Source: Bryobacter sp964387685
GTDB lineage: Bacteria > Acidobacteriota > Terriglobia > Bryobacterales > Bryobacteraceae
NCBI GenBank assembly: GCA_964387685.1
Contig: CAYLXK010000002.1
Span: 186,001-250,000 of the forward strand
Length of the DNA: 64,000 bases
Reading direction: 5' to 3'
Shown here: one piece after another, positions 33,466 to 42,601 of the stretch
Numbering within the stretch: position 1 is the first letter of the stretch
Layout of the letters: the number at the start of each line of letters is the position of its first letter
Notes under the pieces: generated by a model
What the model saw: only the letters and a program-made list of their open reading frames with translations
What the model was told of the DNA's origin: nothing
Databases searched by the model: none
Program-made: the position numbers and the translations under genes

Positions 33466-34583
33466 CGGACGATCAGAAGCGCCCGAGTCCTGAGGAACTG
33501 CTGCGGCGGGTGGAAGCGGAGGAACTCCATGATCGGCGTGGGCGACTGAAGATCTTTCTGGGCTATGCGTCTGGCGTGGGGAAGTCGTTTCGCATGTTTG
33601 ATGAGGGACGCCGTCGAAAGATGCGAGGAGAAGATGTGGTCGTGGGCGCCTTGCAGCCGGACACTGAGGCAGAAGTGACGCGACTGATTGATGGCTTGGA
33701 GGTAATTCCCCTGCGCCGTGACCTTGGTTCGCCCTGCCTGGACGTCGCGGCCATTGTGCGGCGGCGGCCGGAGGTGTGCCTGATTGATGGACTCGCCTAT
33801 CGCAATCCAACCGGAGGGGCCAACGCCGAACGATGGCAGGATGTAGAACAGTTACTGAACGCTGGAGTTTCGGTGATCACGACCATCAATCTGCAGTATG
33901 TCCGCGAGAGACAAGACGAGGTGGAACGAATTCGAGGCAAGCGGGTGGGCGATTCAGTTCCCGAGTCGTTTCTGCGAACTGCCGACGACATCGAGGTAGT
34001 GGACGCGCCACCCGAGTATTGCATCCACCGCGCGCAGATGGGCGCCTTCGGAGGAGTGGATGCGTTTACGATGGAACGTCAGCTCTCCGGATTGCGTGAG
34101 ATCGCTTTGCTGCTTGCGGCCGAAGTAGTGGAAGCGCAATTGGATGAGTACCTCAAACGGCACGGCATTGAACACACGTATGGTGCTCAGGAGCGCGTGC
34201 TGGTGTGCGTCACGCCGCGGTCCAACGCCGAATTGATGATCGCGCGTGGGCGCAGACAGGCCGACCGCTTTCATGGCGACCTATTCGTTGTGTACTTTGA
34301 ACAAGACAAACTCTCGCCGGAGGATCGTTCCTCGCTGGACCGGCATTTGCAGCTTGCTCGCCAGGCAAATGCCCACATCGAGGTGCTTCGCGGCGATGAT
34401 TTCGTTAGGACCGTCTTGCGCTTCGGCGAGGAGCACGGCATCACGCAGGTGTTTGTCGGGCACAGCCAGCGGACTGGGTTCTTGCAGCGGTTCCGGCCCA
34501 ATCCAGTAGAGCGACTGATCGCCGAATCTCATGGCCTGGATGTGCGGGTCTTCCCGAATGCCCCGGTACGTCGGGAAGGGTGA
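33462..34583 (+). CDS. Stand-alone KdpD N-terminal protein, divergent copy (KdpD + Usp domains)
   Basis: This 373-residue cytoplasmic protein has a KdpD domain (about 25-235) with Walker A GYASGVGKS at 34-42, then a Usp-like domain (about 245-370; RVLVCVTPRSNAELMIARG). At the Walker B site it reads IDGLAYRN (Asp109-Gly110), where KdpD normally has DELAHTN, and NLQYVRERQD replaces the usual NVQHLESLND. It has therefore probably lost normal ATP hydrolysis. The ATG at 33462 overlaps the previous stop (ATGA); the open frame extends upstream without similarity. Its intact paralogue follows directly. Confidence 0.85.
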   Translation: MTDDQKRPSPEELLRRVEAEELHDRRGRLKIFLGYASGVGKSFRMFDEGRRRKMRGEDVVVGALQPDTEAEVTRLIDGLEVIPLRRDLGSPCLDVAAIVRRRPEVCLIDGLAYRNPTGGANAERWQDVEQLLNAGVSVITTINLQYVRERQDEVERIRGKRVGDSVPESFLRTADDIEVVDAPPEYCIHRAQMGAFGGVDAFTMERQLSGLREIALLLAAEVVEAQLDEYLKRHGIEHTYGAQERVLVCVTPRSNAELMIARGRRQADRFHGDLFVVYFEQDKLSPEDRSSLDRHLQLARQANAHIEVLRGDDFVRTVLRFGEEHGITQVFVGHSQRTGFLQRFRPNPVERLIAESHGLDVRVFPNAPVRREG

Positions 34584-35731
34584 ACAATATGGCGTTCGAT
34601 TCGGCAGTGCCTGTGGGAGGGAAGCTCAAGATTGTCCTTGGCTACGCAGCGGGCGTGGGCAAGACGTTCCGGATGCTGGATGAAGGGCAGCAGCTAAAGG
34701 CTGTCGGCCGGGACGTCGTCATCGGCTATTTTGAACCGCACGGCCGTGCCGATACCATTGCCAAGACACAAGGGCTGGAACTGATTCCGCGCCGAGTGCT
34801 GGAGTATCGTGATAGGCAATTTGAGGAGATGGACACGGACGCGATCCTGGCTCGCCGGCCCGAGATCTGTCTGGTGGATGAGTTCCCTCACACCAACGTT
34901 CCCGGTTGCGCGCGAGCAAAGCGCTGGGAGGATGTACTGGTTCTCTTGGAAGCGGGCATTGATGTCATCACCACGATGAATATCCAACATCTGGAAAGCC
35001 TCAACGACCAGATCCGCCAGATGACTGGAATTCATGTGCGCGAAACGATACCGGACTGGATGCTGAAGCGGGCTGCGGAACTAGTCCTTGTCGATCTGAC
35101 TCCAGGCGCACTCTTGAACCGTCTGGATCGAGGCGCCGTCTACGCTCCTGAGAAGGCGCAGCGGGCAAAGGAGAACTTCTTCAAAGAGCCCACGCTCGCA
35201 GCGCTTAGAGAAATGGCTTTGCGGCAGGCCGCCCACGAGGTGGAGACCAGTCAGCGCCATGACGATGCGGTGGGGGGCCATCCAGATGCGGTCGATGCGT
35301 CTTCCGCCCTCGATGCAGACCGTGAACGAATCTTGATCCACATCACGCCCGCCCCTTCGGCCGCAGCCTTGATTCGCCGCGGACGGCGCGTGGCGGACTA
35401 CCTGCGCGCCGATTGCTTCGCCATCGCGATCATGCCGGCGGGAGGAATAGATCGATTGCCGACTCACGAGCGCGAGGCTATTGAGCGCCACCTTGAATTC
35501 GCCCGCAAGCTGAGAATCGAAACAAGATTGGTTTCCTCAGCACCGGACCAGGGAGATGAGGCCGAGGCACTGGTTGAATTTGCACACCGCAATCGCGTCA
35601 CCCAAATCTTCTTGAGCAAACCGGTGGCCGCCGTATTCACCCGTTGGCGCTTGCAAGGGGACTTGATTTCGAGAATCCTGCGGCTGGCGGGAGGCCTTCA
35701 GGTTAACGTCGTTGCCAATCGCGGCTCGTAG
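34580..35731 (+). CDS. Stand-alone KdpD N-terminal protein, canonical copy (KdpD + Usp domains)
   Basis: This 383-residue cytoplasmic protein has Walker A GYAAGVGKT (residues 21-29) and Walker B VDEFPHTN (Asp100-Glu101). The canonical MNIQHLESLNDQIRQMTGIHVRETIPD and VYAPEKAQRAKENFF segments follow, then a Usp domain (RILIHITPAPSAAALIRRG). It likely binds ATP and acts with the separate KdpD kinase half at 24924. The GTG at 34580 overlaps the previous stop (GTGA); an ATG at 34589 is an alternative. It is the last gene of the kdp cluster. Confidence 0.9.
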   Translation: MNNMAFDSAVPVGGKLKIVLGYAAGVGKTFRMLDEGQQLKAVGRDVVIGYFEPHGRADTIAKTQGLELIPRRVLEYRDRQFEEMDTDAILARRPEICLVDEFPHTNVPGCARAKRWEDVLVLLEAGIDVITTMNIQHLESLNDQIRQMTGIHVRETIPDWMLKRAAELVLVDLTPGALLNRLDRGAVYAPEKAQRAKENFFKEPTLAALREMALRQAAHEVETSQRHDDAVGGHPDAVDASSALDADRERILIHITPAPSAAALIRRGRRVADYLRADCFAIAIMPAGGIDRLPTHEREAIERHLEFARKLRIETRLVSSAPDQGDEAEALVEFAHRNRVTQIFLSKPVAAVFTRWRLQGDLISRILRLAGGLQVNVVANRGS

Positions 35732-36059
35732 GCTACTTTCCCAATGTCACCAAGGGCGCGCCGCCCACATTCGTCGGCCCAAGTTGTTGAAATCCTTGGC
35801 AGGTCAGAACCAAGCGCATTCTCTGGCGAGTTCGATTCGGTAGTTGGGGTAGTCAGGATGGCCGACATCTGCGCAGGAAGCGCGTACGAGCGGTGATTGA
35901 TCGTCAGCCTCATTAAGGGGATTCTAGCGGATTTACATCTGTAAGCCAAGCTACCTTCGGAGAAGCCTTGCCTCAACTCTTCAACACGATTGACTTGTAT
36001 TGGCAGGAAGAGTTTCCGAAGTCGCTGAACGCAGCCGCCCACAGCCGGAGCATGCAAAG
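35732..36059 (+). other. Intergenic region between convergent operons
   Basis: About 330 bases lie between the end of the kdp cluster and the end of the minus-strand carboxylesterase operon. I see no gene and no clear terminator hairpin with a T tract. A minus-strand open frame of 119 codons is present but has no recognisable similarity. Confidence 0.4.
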
Positions 36060-37658
36060 TCAGAAGTCTGCGCGCTTCCCGGAATCGGTGGCCTGTTGCA
36101 TCACGTCGAAGCGAGCTTTTCGGGCATCTGGGTCCGCGCCGACTGTGCCGTCGGGCCTGAACTCCAAAATCGAATCCTTCCGAGGATCGTGTGGAGGCCA
36201 GAGCGGTAAACCCACTCCGTTCGGATTGCCGGTCTTGGCGAAGTTGACCCAGTAGCCTTGCGCCGTGCGGGAGACCGCCTGATCTTCGGGCGAGACAGTC
36301 GAGCCCGGACGCGCGGCTAGAGTCCCGAACACAAAGCCGATCTCCCCGCCGTGCGGAGCCCCGGCGCGCATCCGTTCGCGCATTGCGGCCGGCACATAGG
36401 AGAATCGGTACCGATAGGCCGGTGCGCCGATGGCTGCGAAAGCGTTGGCGGCGAACCGGGCCGGCTCACCCTGGCCGAAGTCATCGTTCGCCCTCGAAAC
36501 CATCGAGGCTAAATCCGTTGATCCATCGGGATCGTAGGCGGACTTCGCTTCCGCGCTCCACTTCCCGAAGCGGGCGAAGAACCGCTCTTTCGTGGACGCC
36601 TTGATCCGGTTGCCCGCTGTATCGGCGCTGTTGCTTCCCACCAGAATCGGAATCTTCGGTTGGCGTTTCGCCTTGTAGGCGGTCTCGGCTGTTTCCGTGA
36701 TCAGCTTGCCATCCAGAACTGGCGTCAACTCGTAAGCTGGAACGCTCGCGCGCAGAATCTCTTCGGCGCCGAGAGCGCGCAGTTTTGCCAGCGCGGCCTC
36801 GTCATTGCCCTCGATCCCCATCGAACGCGCGAACTGAGTCCCAATCGTTTCCGCAGACACCGGGTAGTTCGGATCCACACCATCCGTGCGCATCGGCCGC
36901 GCTGTGAGCACGCTGTCGCGGGAACCGCCAGACTCGGCGATCGCTTTATGAAACAGGCCGCGCGCCATCGGAGAGGCGATGAGGCTGTGTACCGAGACGC
37001 CGCCTGCCGAGAATCCAAAGATGGTGACGTTGTTCGGATCGCCTCCAAACGCGGCGATATTCCGCTTGATCCACTGCAGCGCAGCGATCTGGTCCATGTA
37101 AGCGTAGTTGCCCTTGGTCTCGCCAGGGCGCTCGCTGCTCAACGCCGGGTGGGCAAAGAACCCGAACCGTCCGAGGCGGTAGTTTGCGGCGACGAGAACC
37201 ACACCCTGCTTGGCAAACTGGACGCCGGAAGTGTTGGAGGAGGACCCCGATCCTCCCACAAATCCGCCGCCGTGGATCCACACCATTACCGGCAGTTTCG
37301 CTTGAGCCGTTGCGCCAGCGGGACGCCACACGTTCAGGAACAGACAATCTTCGGAAGGCGCCGGTGTGCCTGCCGCCGCTGGGGGACCGAAGCGTCCCTG
37401 CATGCAGTTGGCCCCGAACTCAGTCGCTGAACGCACAGTCTTCCATGGCGTTACAGGCTGGGGCGGACGCCACCGAAGGTCGCCCACCGGGGGCGCAGCG
37501 AAAGGGATGCCCTTGTAGGCAACCACACCATCGTCCATCACTCCCTGCAACTCGCCGCTATCGATGCGCACGTTGGCGGAAGTCGCCTGTTGCGCGCTGG
37601 CGGTGGAGGCGCACAGCGCCGCCAGCCCCGCGATGAAACAAAGTATCCCGTTGGTCAT
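36060..37658 (-). CDS. Secreted type B carboxylesterase
   Basis: This 532-residue alpha/beta hydrolase has a signal peptide (MTNGILCFIAGLAALCASTASAQ). Carboxylesterase_B motifs are VAYKGIPFAAPPVGDLRW, EDCLFLNVWRP, the oxyanion loop VWIHGGGFVGG and the nucleophile elbow FGFSAGG (where GESAGA/G is usual). The late His is in GAPHGGEIGFVFG. The ATG at 37658 begins the signal peptide. It is the last gene of the nine-gene minus-strand operon and probably hydrolyses an ester substrate in the periplasm or outside. Confidence 0.92.
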   Translation of the reverse strand: MTNGILCFIAGLAALCASTASAQQATSANVRIDSGELQGVMDDGVVAYKGIPFAAPPVGDLRWRPPQPVTPWKTVRSATEFGANCMQGRFGPPAAAGTPAPSEDCLFLNVWRPAGATAQAKLPVMVWIHGGGFVGGSGSSSNTSGVQFAKQGVVLVAANYRLGRFGFFAHPALSSERPGETKGNYAYMDQIAALQWIKRNIAAFGGDPNNVTIFGFSAGGVSVHSLIASPMARGLFHKAIAESGGSRDSVLTARPMRTDGVDPNYPVSAETIGTQFARSMGIEGNDEAALAKLRALGAEEILRASVPAYELTPVLDGKLITETAETAYKAKRQPKIPILVGSNSADTAGNRIKASTKERFFARFGKWSAEAKSAYDPDGSTDLASMVSRANDDFGQGEPARFAANAFAAIGAPAYRYRFSYVPAAMRERMRAGAPHGGEIGFVFGTLAARPGSTVSPEDQAVSRTAQGYWVNFAKTGNPNGVGLPLWPPHDPRKDSILEFRPDGTVGADPDARKARFDVMQQATDSGKRADF

Positions 37659-37674
37659 ACTTAAAGCCTTTCGT

Positions 37675-38754
37675 TTAACCACGCTGAAGCTGGCCGAAGA
37701 ATGCAGCGAGCTTCGCAACGGCCGGTGTCACGAACTGCGGCCGGTCGTACAGATCGATGTGCGACGCGCCTTCGACGATGTAGAGCTCTTTCGGATCCTT
37801 CGCCTTGCCGATCACGTCCTGGCTCCAGAACAGCGTGTCCGCCTTTGAACCGGCAATCACAAGCAGCGGACGGGGGGAGATGGTATCGAGCTGGTCGAAC
37901 GGAAAAAAGGCCATCTGCAAGGAGAGGCTCGACAACATGTACCGGTTCGGTGAATTCGGATGCTGAGCGCGCGCCGTGCGGTAGTAGTCGTAGCCTTCGC
38001 GATAAAGCTGCGGCGTGGTTGCCGTGAAATTCGCGGCGCTGTCCGGCACAACGGGAACAAGCGTTACAGCTTCACCGCGGGCCTCGCGCGATCGCGCTTC
38101 GGCGGCGTCCCGCAGGCGCTTTAGGCGCTCTTCGTAGGAGATCGTGCCCATGCCCTCCCGGCGCGCCTCGCCATGGTTAAAGGTGCTGACTGCGGCGACG
38201 GCTTGAATGCGCATCTCGGTTGTGGCATGGCACAGCGCGTAACCGCCGCCGGCACAGATGCCGAGAGACCCGATCCGGCCGGCATCCACCTGGGGATGCT
38301 TGACGAGAAAATCCACGGCGCAACTGATGTCGTCCATCCGCTGCGCAGGCACCTCCATCAGGCGCGGCGCGCCGCCACTTTCGCCGTGATAGGAAGCGTC
38401 ATAGGCGAGGGTGAGGAAACCCTGCTCGGCAAGGCGTTGCGCATAGAGTCCGGATGTCTGTTCCTTCACTCCGCCGAATGGATGGGTAACGACGATCGCC
38501 GTATATCTCTTGCTGGTATCGAACCCGGCAGGCCTGAAAAGATTGGCGACGATGGCCGCGCCCATGCTCTTGGCCGGATAAGTGACCCTGTCGATCGTCA
38601 CACCTTTTTCGTTCGGATATCCGATCACCGCAGGCTGCTTCACACCGTTCGGGGCTGCCACCAGCGCTGAACTGACGCTGACAACAGCGACTGAAACCGC
38701 TAGCGCAGAAGCTCCGAGGAACCCCCGCCTATTCTCGATCTTTCGCTGTTCCAT
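37675..38754 (-). CDS. Tat-exported alpha/beta hydrolase (dienelactone-hydrolase-like)
   Basis: This 359-residue protein has a twin-arginine signal (ENRRGFLGASALAVSVAVVSVSSA). An alpha/beta hydrolase domain follows, with VVTHPFGGVKEQTSG, the YDASYHGESGG loop, the nucleophile region IGSLGICAGGGYA (Cys in place of the usual Ser, as in dienelactone hydrolases) and the late Asp/His around SHIDLYDRP. AAGGAG lies six bases upstream of the ATG at 38754. It sits in the nine-gene operon between two other hydrolases. Confidence 0.88.
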   Translation of the reverse strand: MEQRKIENRRGFLGASALAVSVAVVSVSSALVAAPNGVKQPAVIGYPNEKGVTIDRVTYPAKSMGAAIVANLFRPAGFDTSKRYTAIVVTHPFGGVKEQTSGLYAQRLAEQGFLTLAYDASYHGESGGAPRLMEVPAQRMDDISCAVDFLVKHPQVDAGRIGSLGICAGGGYALCHATTEMRIQAVAAVSTFNHGEARREGMGTISYEERLKRLRDAAEARSREARGEAVTLVPVVPDSAANFTATTPQLYREGYDYYRTARAQHPNSPNRYMLSSLSLQMAFFPFDQLDTISPRPLLVIAGSKADTLFWSQDVIGKAKDPKELYIVEGASHIDLYDRPQFVTPAVAKLAAFFGQLQRG

Positions 38755-38774
38755 TAGAAACTCCTTGATCGCCG

Positions 38775-39818
38775 TCAGTCGAGTTTCTTCTCCGCAAGAA
38801 ACTTCGACATGAGAGCCGCCACCTGTTTGTTGTTCAGATCGGAGAACGGAAAGTGGGTGTTCCCGCGAATCCCAACTTCCGGCAGATGGACCACGGTGAC
38901 ATCGCCGCCGTGACGGTTCACGGTGTCCCGCCACTTTCGGGCCATCTCCAGCCGGACCCGCCATCCGTCCTGGCCTGGATTGTCGCTAGGTTCTTTGGGG
39001 ATGAAATCCCCGTAGTAAATCACAATCGGGATTTTCGTGAGCTTCAGAAACTCGGCCTTGGGAATGCCGATGGCGGAAAGCGGTCCTCCGGAACTCGGCA
39101 GCGTTGCCGGAACTTCGCCTTCTGGAAACAGAAAGCCGCTGCCTGGTTCGTAGGTAACGATGGCTCGCACGTTCGGGGTCTTGAGAACAGTGAGCCATCC
39201 GAGCCCGCCACCCTGGGAATGCGTGACGAAAACGGCTGGACCGGTCTTGTTGAATAGCGCAGCAAAGGCATCGGCGTTCACTTCGGCATCGTACGGGCCC
39301 ACGTTCGGCGTCATCTGGCGGAAGTACTGATTGAGCGCTTCCGGATCTTTCGAGAATTGAACCCCCGGAAAGAAGTCCGGCCAAATACCCAAGCGGAATG
39401 TGCCGAACCACCCTTGCTCATCGGGTGTGGCCTCGATCGTTGCCGACACTGTGCCGCGTCCCGCATCGCCTCGCCGGGGCTGATCGATGAGATAGACCGG
39501 GAATCTCTGACGAAGAAAGATTGTCTGGAAACCCTCGCGCCCGTCCGGCGTTGTTTCCCAGGTCTTTGAGAACTGACCCGTGCCGTGCAGAAACACAAGC
39601 GGCAGCTTACGTCGTTTCGCGGGAATCTGATAGAACACATAGGCGTGATCGCCATGCAGGGTCTGGCCGTCTGGGGTAGGCCGTTTGTGGTTGAACGTGC
39701 CCGGCCGAGTGATGACCTTGCCCCCTACCGCGAAGCTGCCCTGTTCCTGGATGACGAGAGGCTGCGCCGTTAAGAGGCTGGCCGCTATCGCCGCGACCAC
39801 TCCCAGTCTGAGTCGCAT
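38775..39818 (-). CDS. Secreted alpha/beta hydrolase (esterase-like)
   Basis: This 347-residue protein has a signal peptide (MRLRLGVVAAIAASLLTAQ). Alpha/beta hydrolase features are PLVFLHGTGQFSKTW with the oxyanion HG, the nucleophile motif THSQGGGLGW, YYGDFIPKEP, and a late His in GNTHFPFSDLNN. The substrate is unknown. The ATG at 39818 was chosen because the signal peptide starts there; it follows the aldo/keto reductase stop by five bases. It is part of the nine-gene operon. Confidence 0.88.
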   Translation of the reverse strand: MRLRLGVVAAIAASLLTAQPLVIQEQGSFAVGGKVITRPGTFNHKRPTPDGQTLHGDHAYVFYQIPAKRRKLPLVFLHGTGQFSKTWETTPDGREGFQTIFLRQRFPVYLIDQPRRGDAGRGTVSATIEATPDEQGWFGTFRLGIWPDFFPGVQFSKDPEALNQYFRQMTPNVGPYDAEVNADAFAALFNKTGPAVFVTHSQGGGLGWLTVLKTPNVRAIVTYEPGSGFLFPEGEVPATLPSSGGPLSAIGIPKAEFLKLTKIPIVIYYGDFIPKEPSDNPGQDGWRVRLEMARKWRDTVNRHGGDVTVVHLPEVGIRGNTHFPFSDLNNKQVAALMSKFLAEKKLD

Positions 39819-39823
39819 TTGGT

Positions 39824-40750
39824 TCAGGCCTTTCTCTTCCAATACTCCAGCGTGGGTCCCGTGTAGACCCCAGACCCGGCGACGGCACGTTTGCGGGTTG
39901 CTTCGATTTGTTCCGCCGTCATGGGCTTGAAGTTCCGTACCGCCCGAATGTTGTCTTCCATCTGTCCTTGCGTGCCCGCGCCGCAGATGGCGACATGCAC
40001 ACCGGGTTGGCTCAGCGCATAACGCAGGCAATCCGTAGAACTCAGCGACCGCAACAGGTTCGCCTTGCCGAAGACTTTGATGGCCTGCACGCCAAGGCCG
40101 AACTCTTTGGCCATCCGAAGCGTACCCTTCTCAAAGCTCAGGTAGGCATGATCGGCTGCGTGCACCGGCAGCATCACCGTGTCCCACTTGCTGTATGCCT
40201 TCATCATCGCCGTATGCGCGGCCGGATCGAAATGCCCGGTAAAACCGATGAGCCTGCACTTTCCGGCTTTCTTCGCGGCTTCGAAGGTCTCGAGCGCACC
40301 GCCCGGCGCAAGGATCTTGTCGATGTCCTCCTGCGTCAGGATGTTATGCATTTGCCAGAGGTCAATGTAGTCGGTCTTCAGCAGTCGCAGAGACGTCTCG
40401 AGATCCTGCTGCGCGCCCTGCGCCGTGCGCTCCATGGACTTGCTGGTAAGAAAGACATTCTTGCGAACGCCCTGCAAGCCGATGCCGTAGGCTTCTTCGG
40501 AGCGGCCTTCCCAATACGAACGGGCGCAATCGAAGTACGTGATGCCGATCTCATACATCTTGCGGACATGCGCGGCCGCCGCCGGGATATCGGGATGCAG
40601 ATCCATGCGGGCGCCGCCCTGGGCGATCACGCTAACCTTTATGCCGGTCTTGCCAAGAGTGGTGACGGGAATGTCGCCAGCCTTTGCATTCTGCTGCGCT
40701 GCCATGCCGAGCCCGGCAAATGCGCCGCCTACAAACAGTCGTCGCTTCAT
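39824..40750 (-). CDS. Exported aldo/keto reductase
   Basis: This 308-residue protein has an N-terminal export signal (KRRLFVGGAFAGLGMAAQQ), then an aldo/keto reductase TIM barrel. Its motifs are GITYFDCARSYWEGRSEEAYG with the catalytic Asp and Tyr, VFLTSKS with Lys, YIDLWQMHN with His, and the C-terminal cofactor region. An exported reductase implies a cofactor-loaded Tat substrate or a non-nicotinamide role. It lies eight bases downstream of the cupin gene. Confidence 0.88.
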   Translation of the reverse strand: MKRRLFVGGAFAGLGMAAQQNAKAGDIPVTTLGKTGIKVSVIAQGGARMDLHPDIPAAAAHVRKMYEIGITYFDCARSYWEGRSEEAYGIGLQGVRKNVFLTSKSMERTAQGAQQDLETSLRLLKTDYIDLWQMHNILTQEDIDKILAPGGALETFEAAKKAGKCRLIGFTGHFDPAAHTAMMKAYSKWDTVMLPVHAADHAYLSFEKGTLRMAKEFGLGVQAIKVFGKANLLRSLSSTDCLRYALSQPGVHVAICGAGTQGQMEDNIRAVRNFKPMTAEQIEATRKRAVAGSGVYTGPTLEYWKRKA

Positions 40751-40758
40751 CTTGAACC

Positions 40759-41589
40759 TCACTTTTTCTCGAATAGTTCCCGCGCCACGCCAATCGCCGT
40801 AACCGCGCTCGGCCATCCCGTGTAAAACGCCAGGTGGGTGATCGTCTCGATTAGTTCCTCGAGCGTCACTCCGTTCTGGCGCGCAATGCGAAGATGCGAA
40901 CGGAGTTGATCGGGGCGATTCAGTGCAATCAACGCCGAGACCGTCGCGAGGCTCCGGTCTCGCTTCGACAGGTCCGGACGTTCCCAGATGTCGCCGTACA
41001 GCACGTTGTCAGTGATCTCGGCGAGCTTCGGCGCAAAGTCGCCCATCGCGGCCTGCGACGGCCGAGGACGCGCCGCGGTGTCGCTTGCGGTCTGCTGGCC
41101 TCGCAACGGCGCGCGGAACTGCTCATCGGTCACCTTTTCCAGCCAATCCACAGTCTTGCCGCCGACCTGCTCCGTGATCGCGATGTGAGTGATCGAGCTA
41201 TTGGGCGAGGCACCGTGCCAATGCTTCTGTCCAGGCGGGATCCACACCACGTCCCCCTGGCGGATCTCTTCAGCGGGTTCGCCCCAGCGCTGCACGCGGC
41301 CCGCACCCGCCGTCACGATCAGCGTTTGCCCGAGTGGATGCGTGTGCCATGCTGTCCGTGCGCCTGGCTCGAACATTACTCGAGCGCCGGAGATCCGCGC
41401 GGGCGCACTGCCTTGAAACGCGGTGTCGACTCGCGCTGCGCCCGTGAAATGATCGGCGGGAACTGGCCTTGGAGGCTGCGATCCTGCACGCGTGATCTGA
41501 ATCGGTTCAGTGGCCTGTGCAACCGGTTGGCTGCGTGCCGCTGGAGCCATCAACGTCAGCGAAATCAAACTCGATGTCAGAAGCCTCAT
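40759..41589 (-). CDS. Cupin plus carboxymuconolactone-decarboxylase-like fusion protein
   Basis: This 276-residue protein has a signal peptide (about 1-20). A cupin domain with metal-ligand motifs WHTHPLGQTLIVTAG and PPGQKHWHGA follows, and then a CMD-like domain (RDRSLATVSALIALNRPDQLRSHLRIARQNGVTLEELIETITHLAFYTGWP). The CMD part has the His of the lactone decarboxylase type and no CxxC, so AhpD-like peroxidase activity is unlikely. Such fusions are common beside aldo/keto reductases and AraC regulators, in quinone or aldehyde metabolism. It starts two bases after the upstream stop. Confidence 0.9.
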   Translation of the reverse strand: MRLLTSSLISLTLMAPAARSQPVAQATEPIQITRAGSQPPRPVPADHFTGAARVDTAFQGSAPARISGARVMFEPGARTAWHTHPLGQTLIVTAGAGRVQRWGEPAEEIRQGDVVWIPPGQKHWHGASPNSSITHIAITEQVGGKTVDWLEKVTDEQFRAPLRGQQTASDTAARPRPSQAAMGDFAPKLAEITDNVLYGDIWERPDLSKRDRSLATVSALIALNRPDQLRSHLRIARQNGVTLEELIETITHLAFYTGWPSAVTAIGVARELFEKK

Positions 41590-41591
41590 GA

Positions 41592-42599
41592 TTATCGTCC
41601 AGTCATTGCCAGCACGGAATCCGGAAGGCGCTCGCCTTCGAGTTGCAATTGCCCTGCGGCGGCGTCGATACCCCGGAGATCGGCATCCGTCAGATTCACC
41701 TCAAGCGCACCGAGGTTCTCGTCGAGCCTGTTCAGTTTGGTTGTTCCGGGAATCGGCACAATCCATGGTTTCTGCGCCAACAGCCAAGCCAGCGCCACCT
41801 GGGCCGGCGTCGCGTTCTTTCTATCGGCTACCCGGCGAATCAACTCGACCAGGGCAAGATTGGTTTTCAAAGCTCCTGGCGAGAAGCGCGGAACGTGCGA
41901 CCGGAAATCCGACGGATCGAACCTTGTGTTCTCATCCATCTTGCCAGTGAGAAACCCCGCACCCAACGGGCTGAACGGGACAAATCCGATACCCAACTCT
42001 TCCAGCGCGGGCAGAATTTCCTGTTCGGGTCCGCGGTACCAAAGTGAATACTCGCTCTGTACAGCGGTCACGGGCTGCACCGCGTGGGCGCGCCGGATGG
42101 TTCGCACCCCGGCTTCCGACAAGCCAAAGTGCCTGACCTTGCCTTGCACAATCAGATCTTGCACCGCGCCGGCGACATCCTCAATCGGCACGTCAGGATC
42201 CACGCGATGCTGGTAGAACAGGTCTATGGTGTCGCGCCGCAATCGCCGCAGCGATTCCTCCGCCACGGCCTTGATATGTTCCGGACGGCTGTTCAGACCA
42301 CCGGTGCGCACTCGGGTGGCCGGGTCCAGATCGAAACCGAACTTGGTGGCGATGACAAGTTTCCCTTGAAACGGCGCAAGCGCCTCGCCGACGAGTTCTT
42401 CGTTGACGAAGGGACCATAAACCTCCGCCGTATCGAAGAACGTCACCCCGCGCTCCACCGCGGCTCTCAACAAATCGATCATTTCCCGCTTGTCGGCGGG
42501 GGGACCATAATTCGCGCTCATGCTCATGCAGCCAAGCCCGAGCGCGGAAACCTCAAGACCTTTTCCGAGTGTTCGTTTCTTAGCCATCCTCACAGGCAT
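41592..42599 (-). CDS. Aldo/keto reductase (YhdN/AKR13-like)
   Basis: This 335-residue cytoplasmic reductase has the barrel start VSALGLGCMSMSANYGPP. The catalytic Asp/Tyr are in FFDTAEVYGPFVNEELVGEAL, Lys in LVIATKFGF, and His in IDLFYQHRVDP. The NADPH-binding tail is WIVPIPGTTKLNRLDENLGAL. It probably reduces an aldehyde or ketone formed in the same pathway. It starts two bases after the PQQ-like gene's stop; a second in-frame ATG lies four codons in. Confidence 0.93.
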   Translation of the reverse strand: MPVRMAKKRTLGKGLEVSALGLGCMSMSANYGPPADKREMIDLLRAAVERGVTFFDTAEVYGPFVNEELVGEALAPFQGKLVIATKFGFDLDPATRVRTGGLNSRPEHIKAVAEESLRRLRRDTIDLFYQHRVDPDVPIEDVAGAVQDLIVQGKVRHFGLSEAGVRTIRRAHAVQPVTAVQSEYSLWYRGPEQEILPALEELGIGFVPFSPLGAGFLTGKMDENTRFDPSDFRSHVPRFSPGALKTNLALVELIRRVADRKNATPAQVALAWLLAQKPWIVPIPGTTKLNRLDENLGALEVNLTDADLRGIDAAAGQLQLEGERLPDSVLAMTGR

Positions 42600-42601
42600 A
42601 C

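Noticed and set aside
35698..36057. 119-codon minus-strand frame after the kdp cluster
   Set aside because: It overlaps the end of the second KdpD N-terminal gene and has no recognisable domain. I could not link it to any family.
40894..42216. 440-codon plus-strand frame
   Set aside because: It runs antisense across the cupin-CMD and aldo/keto reductase genes and gives a low-complexity Arg/Pro-rich product.
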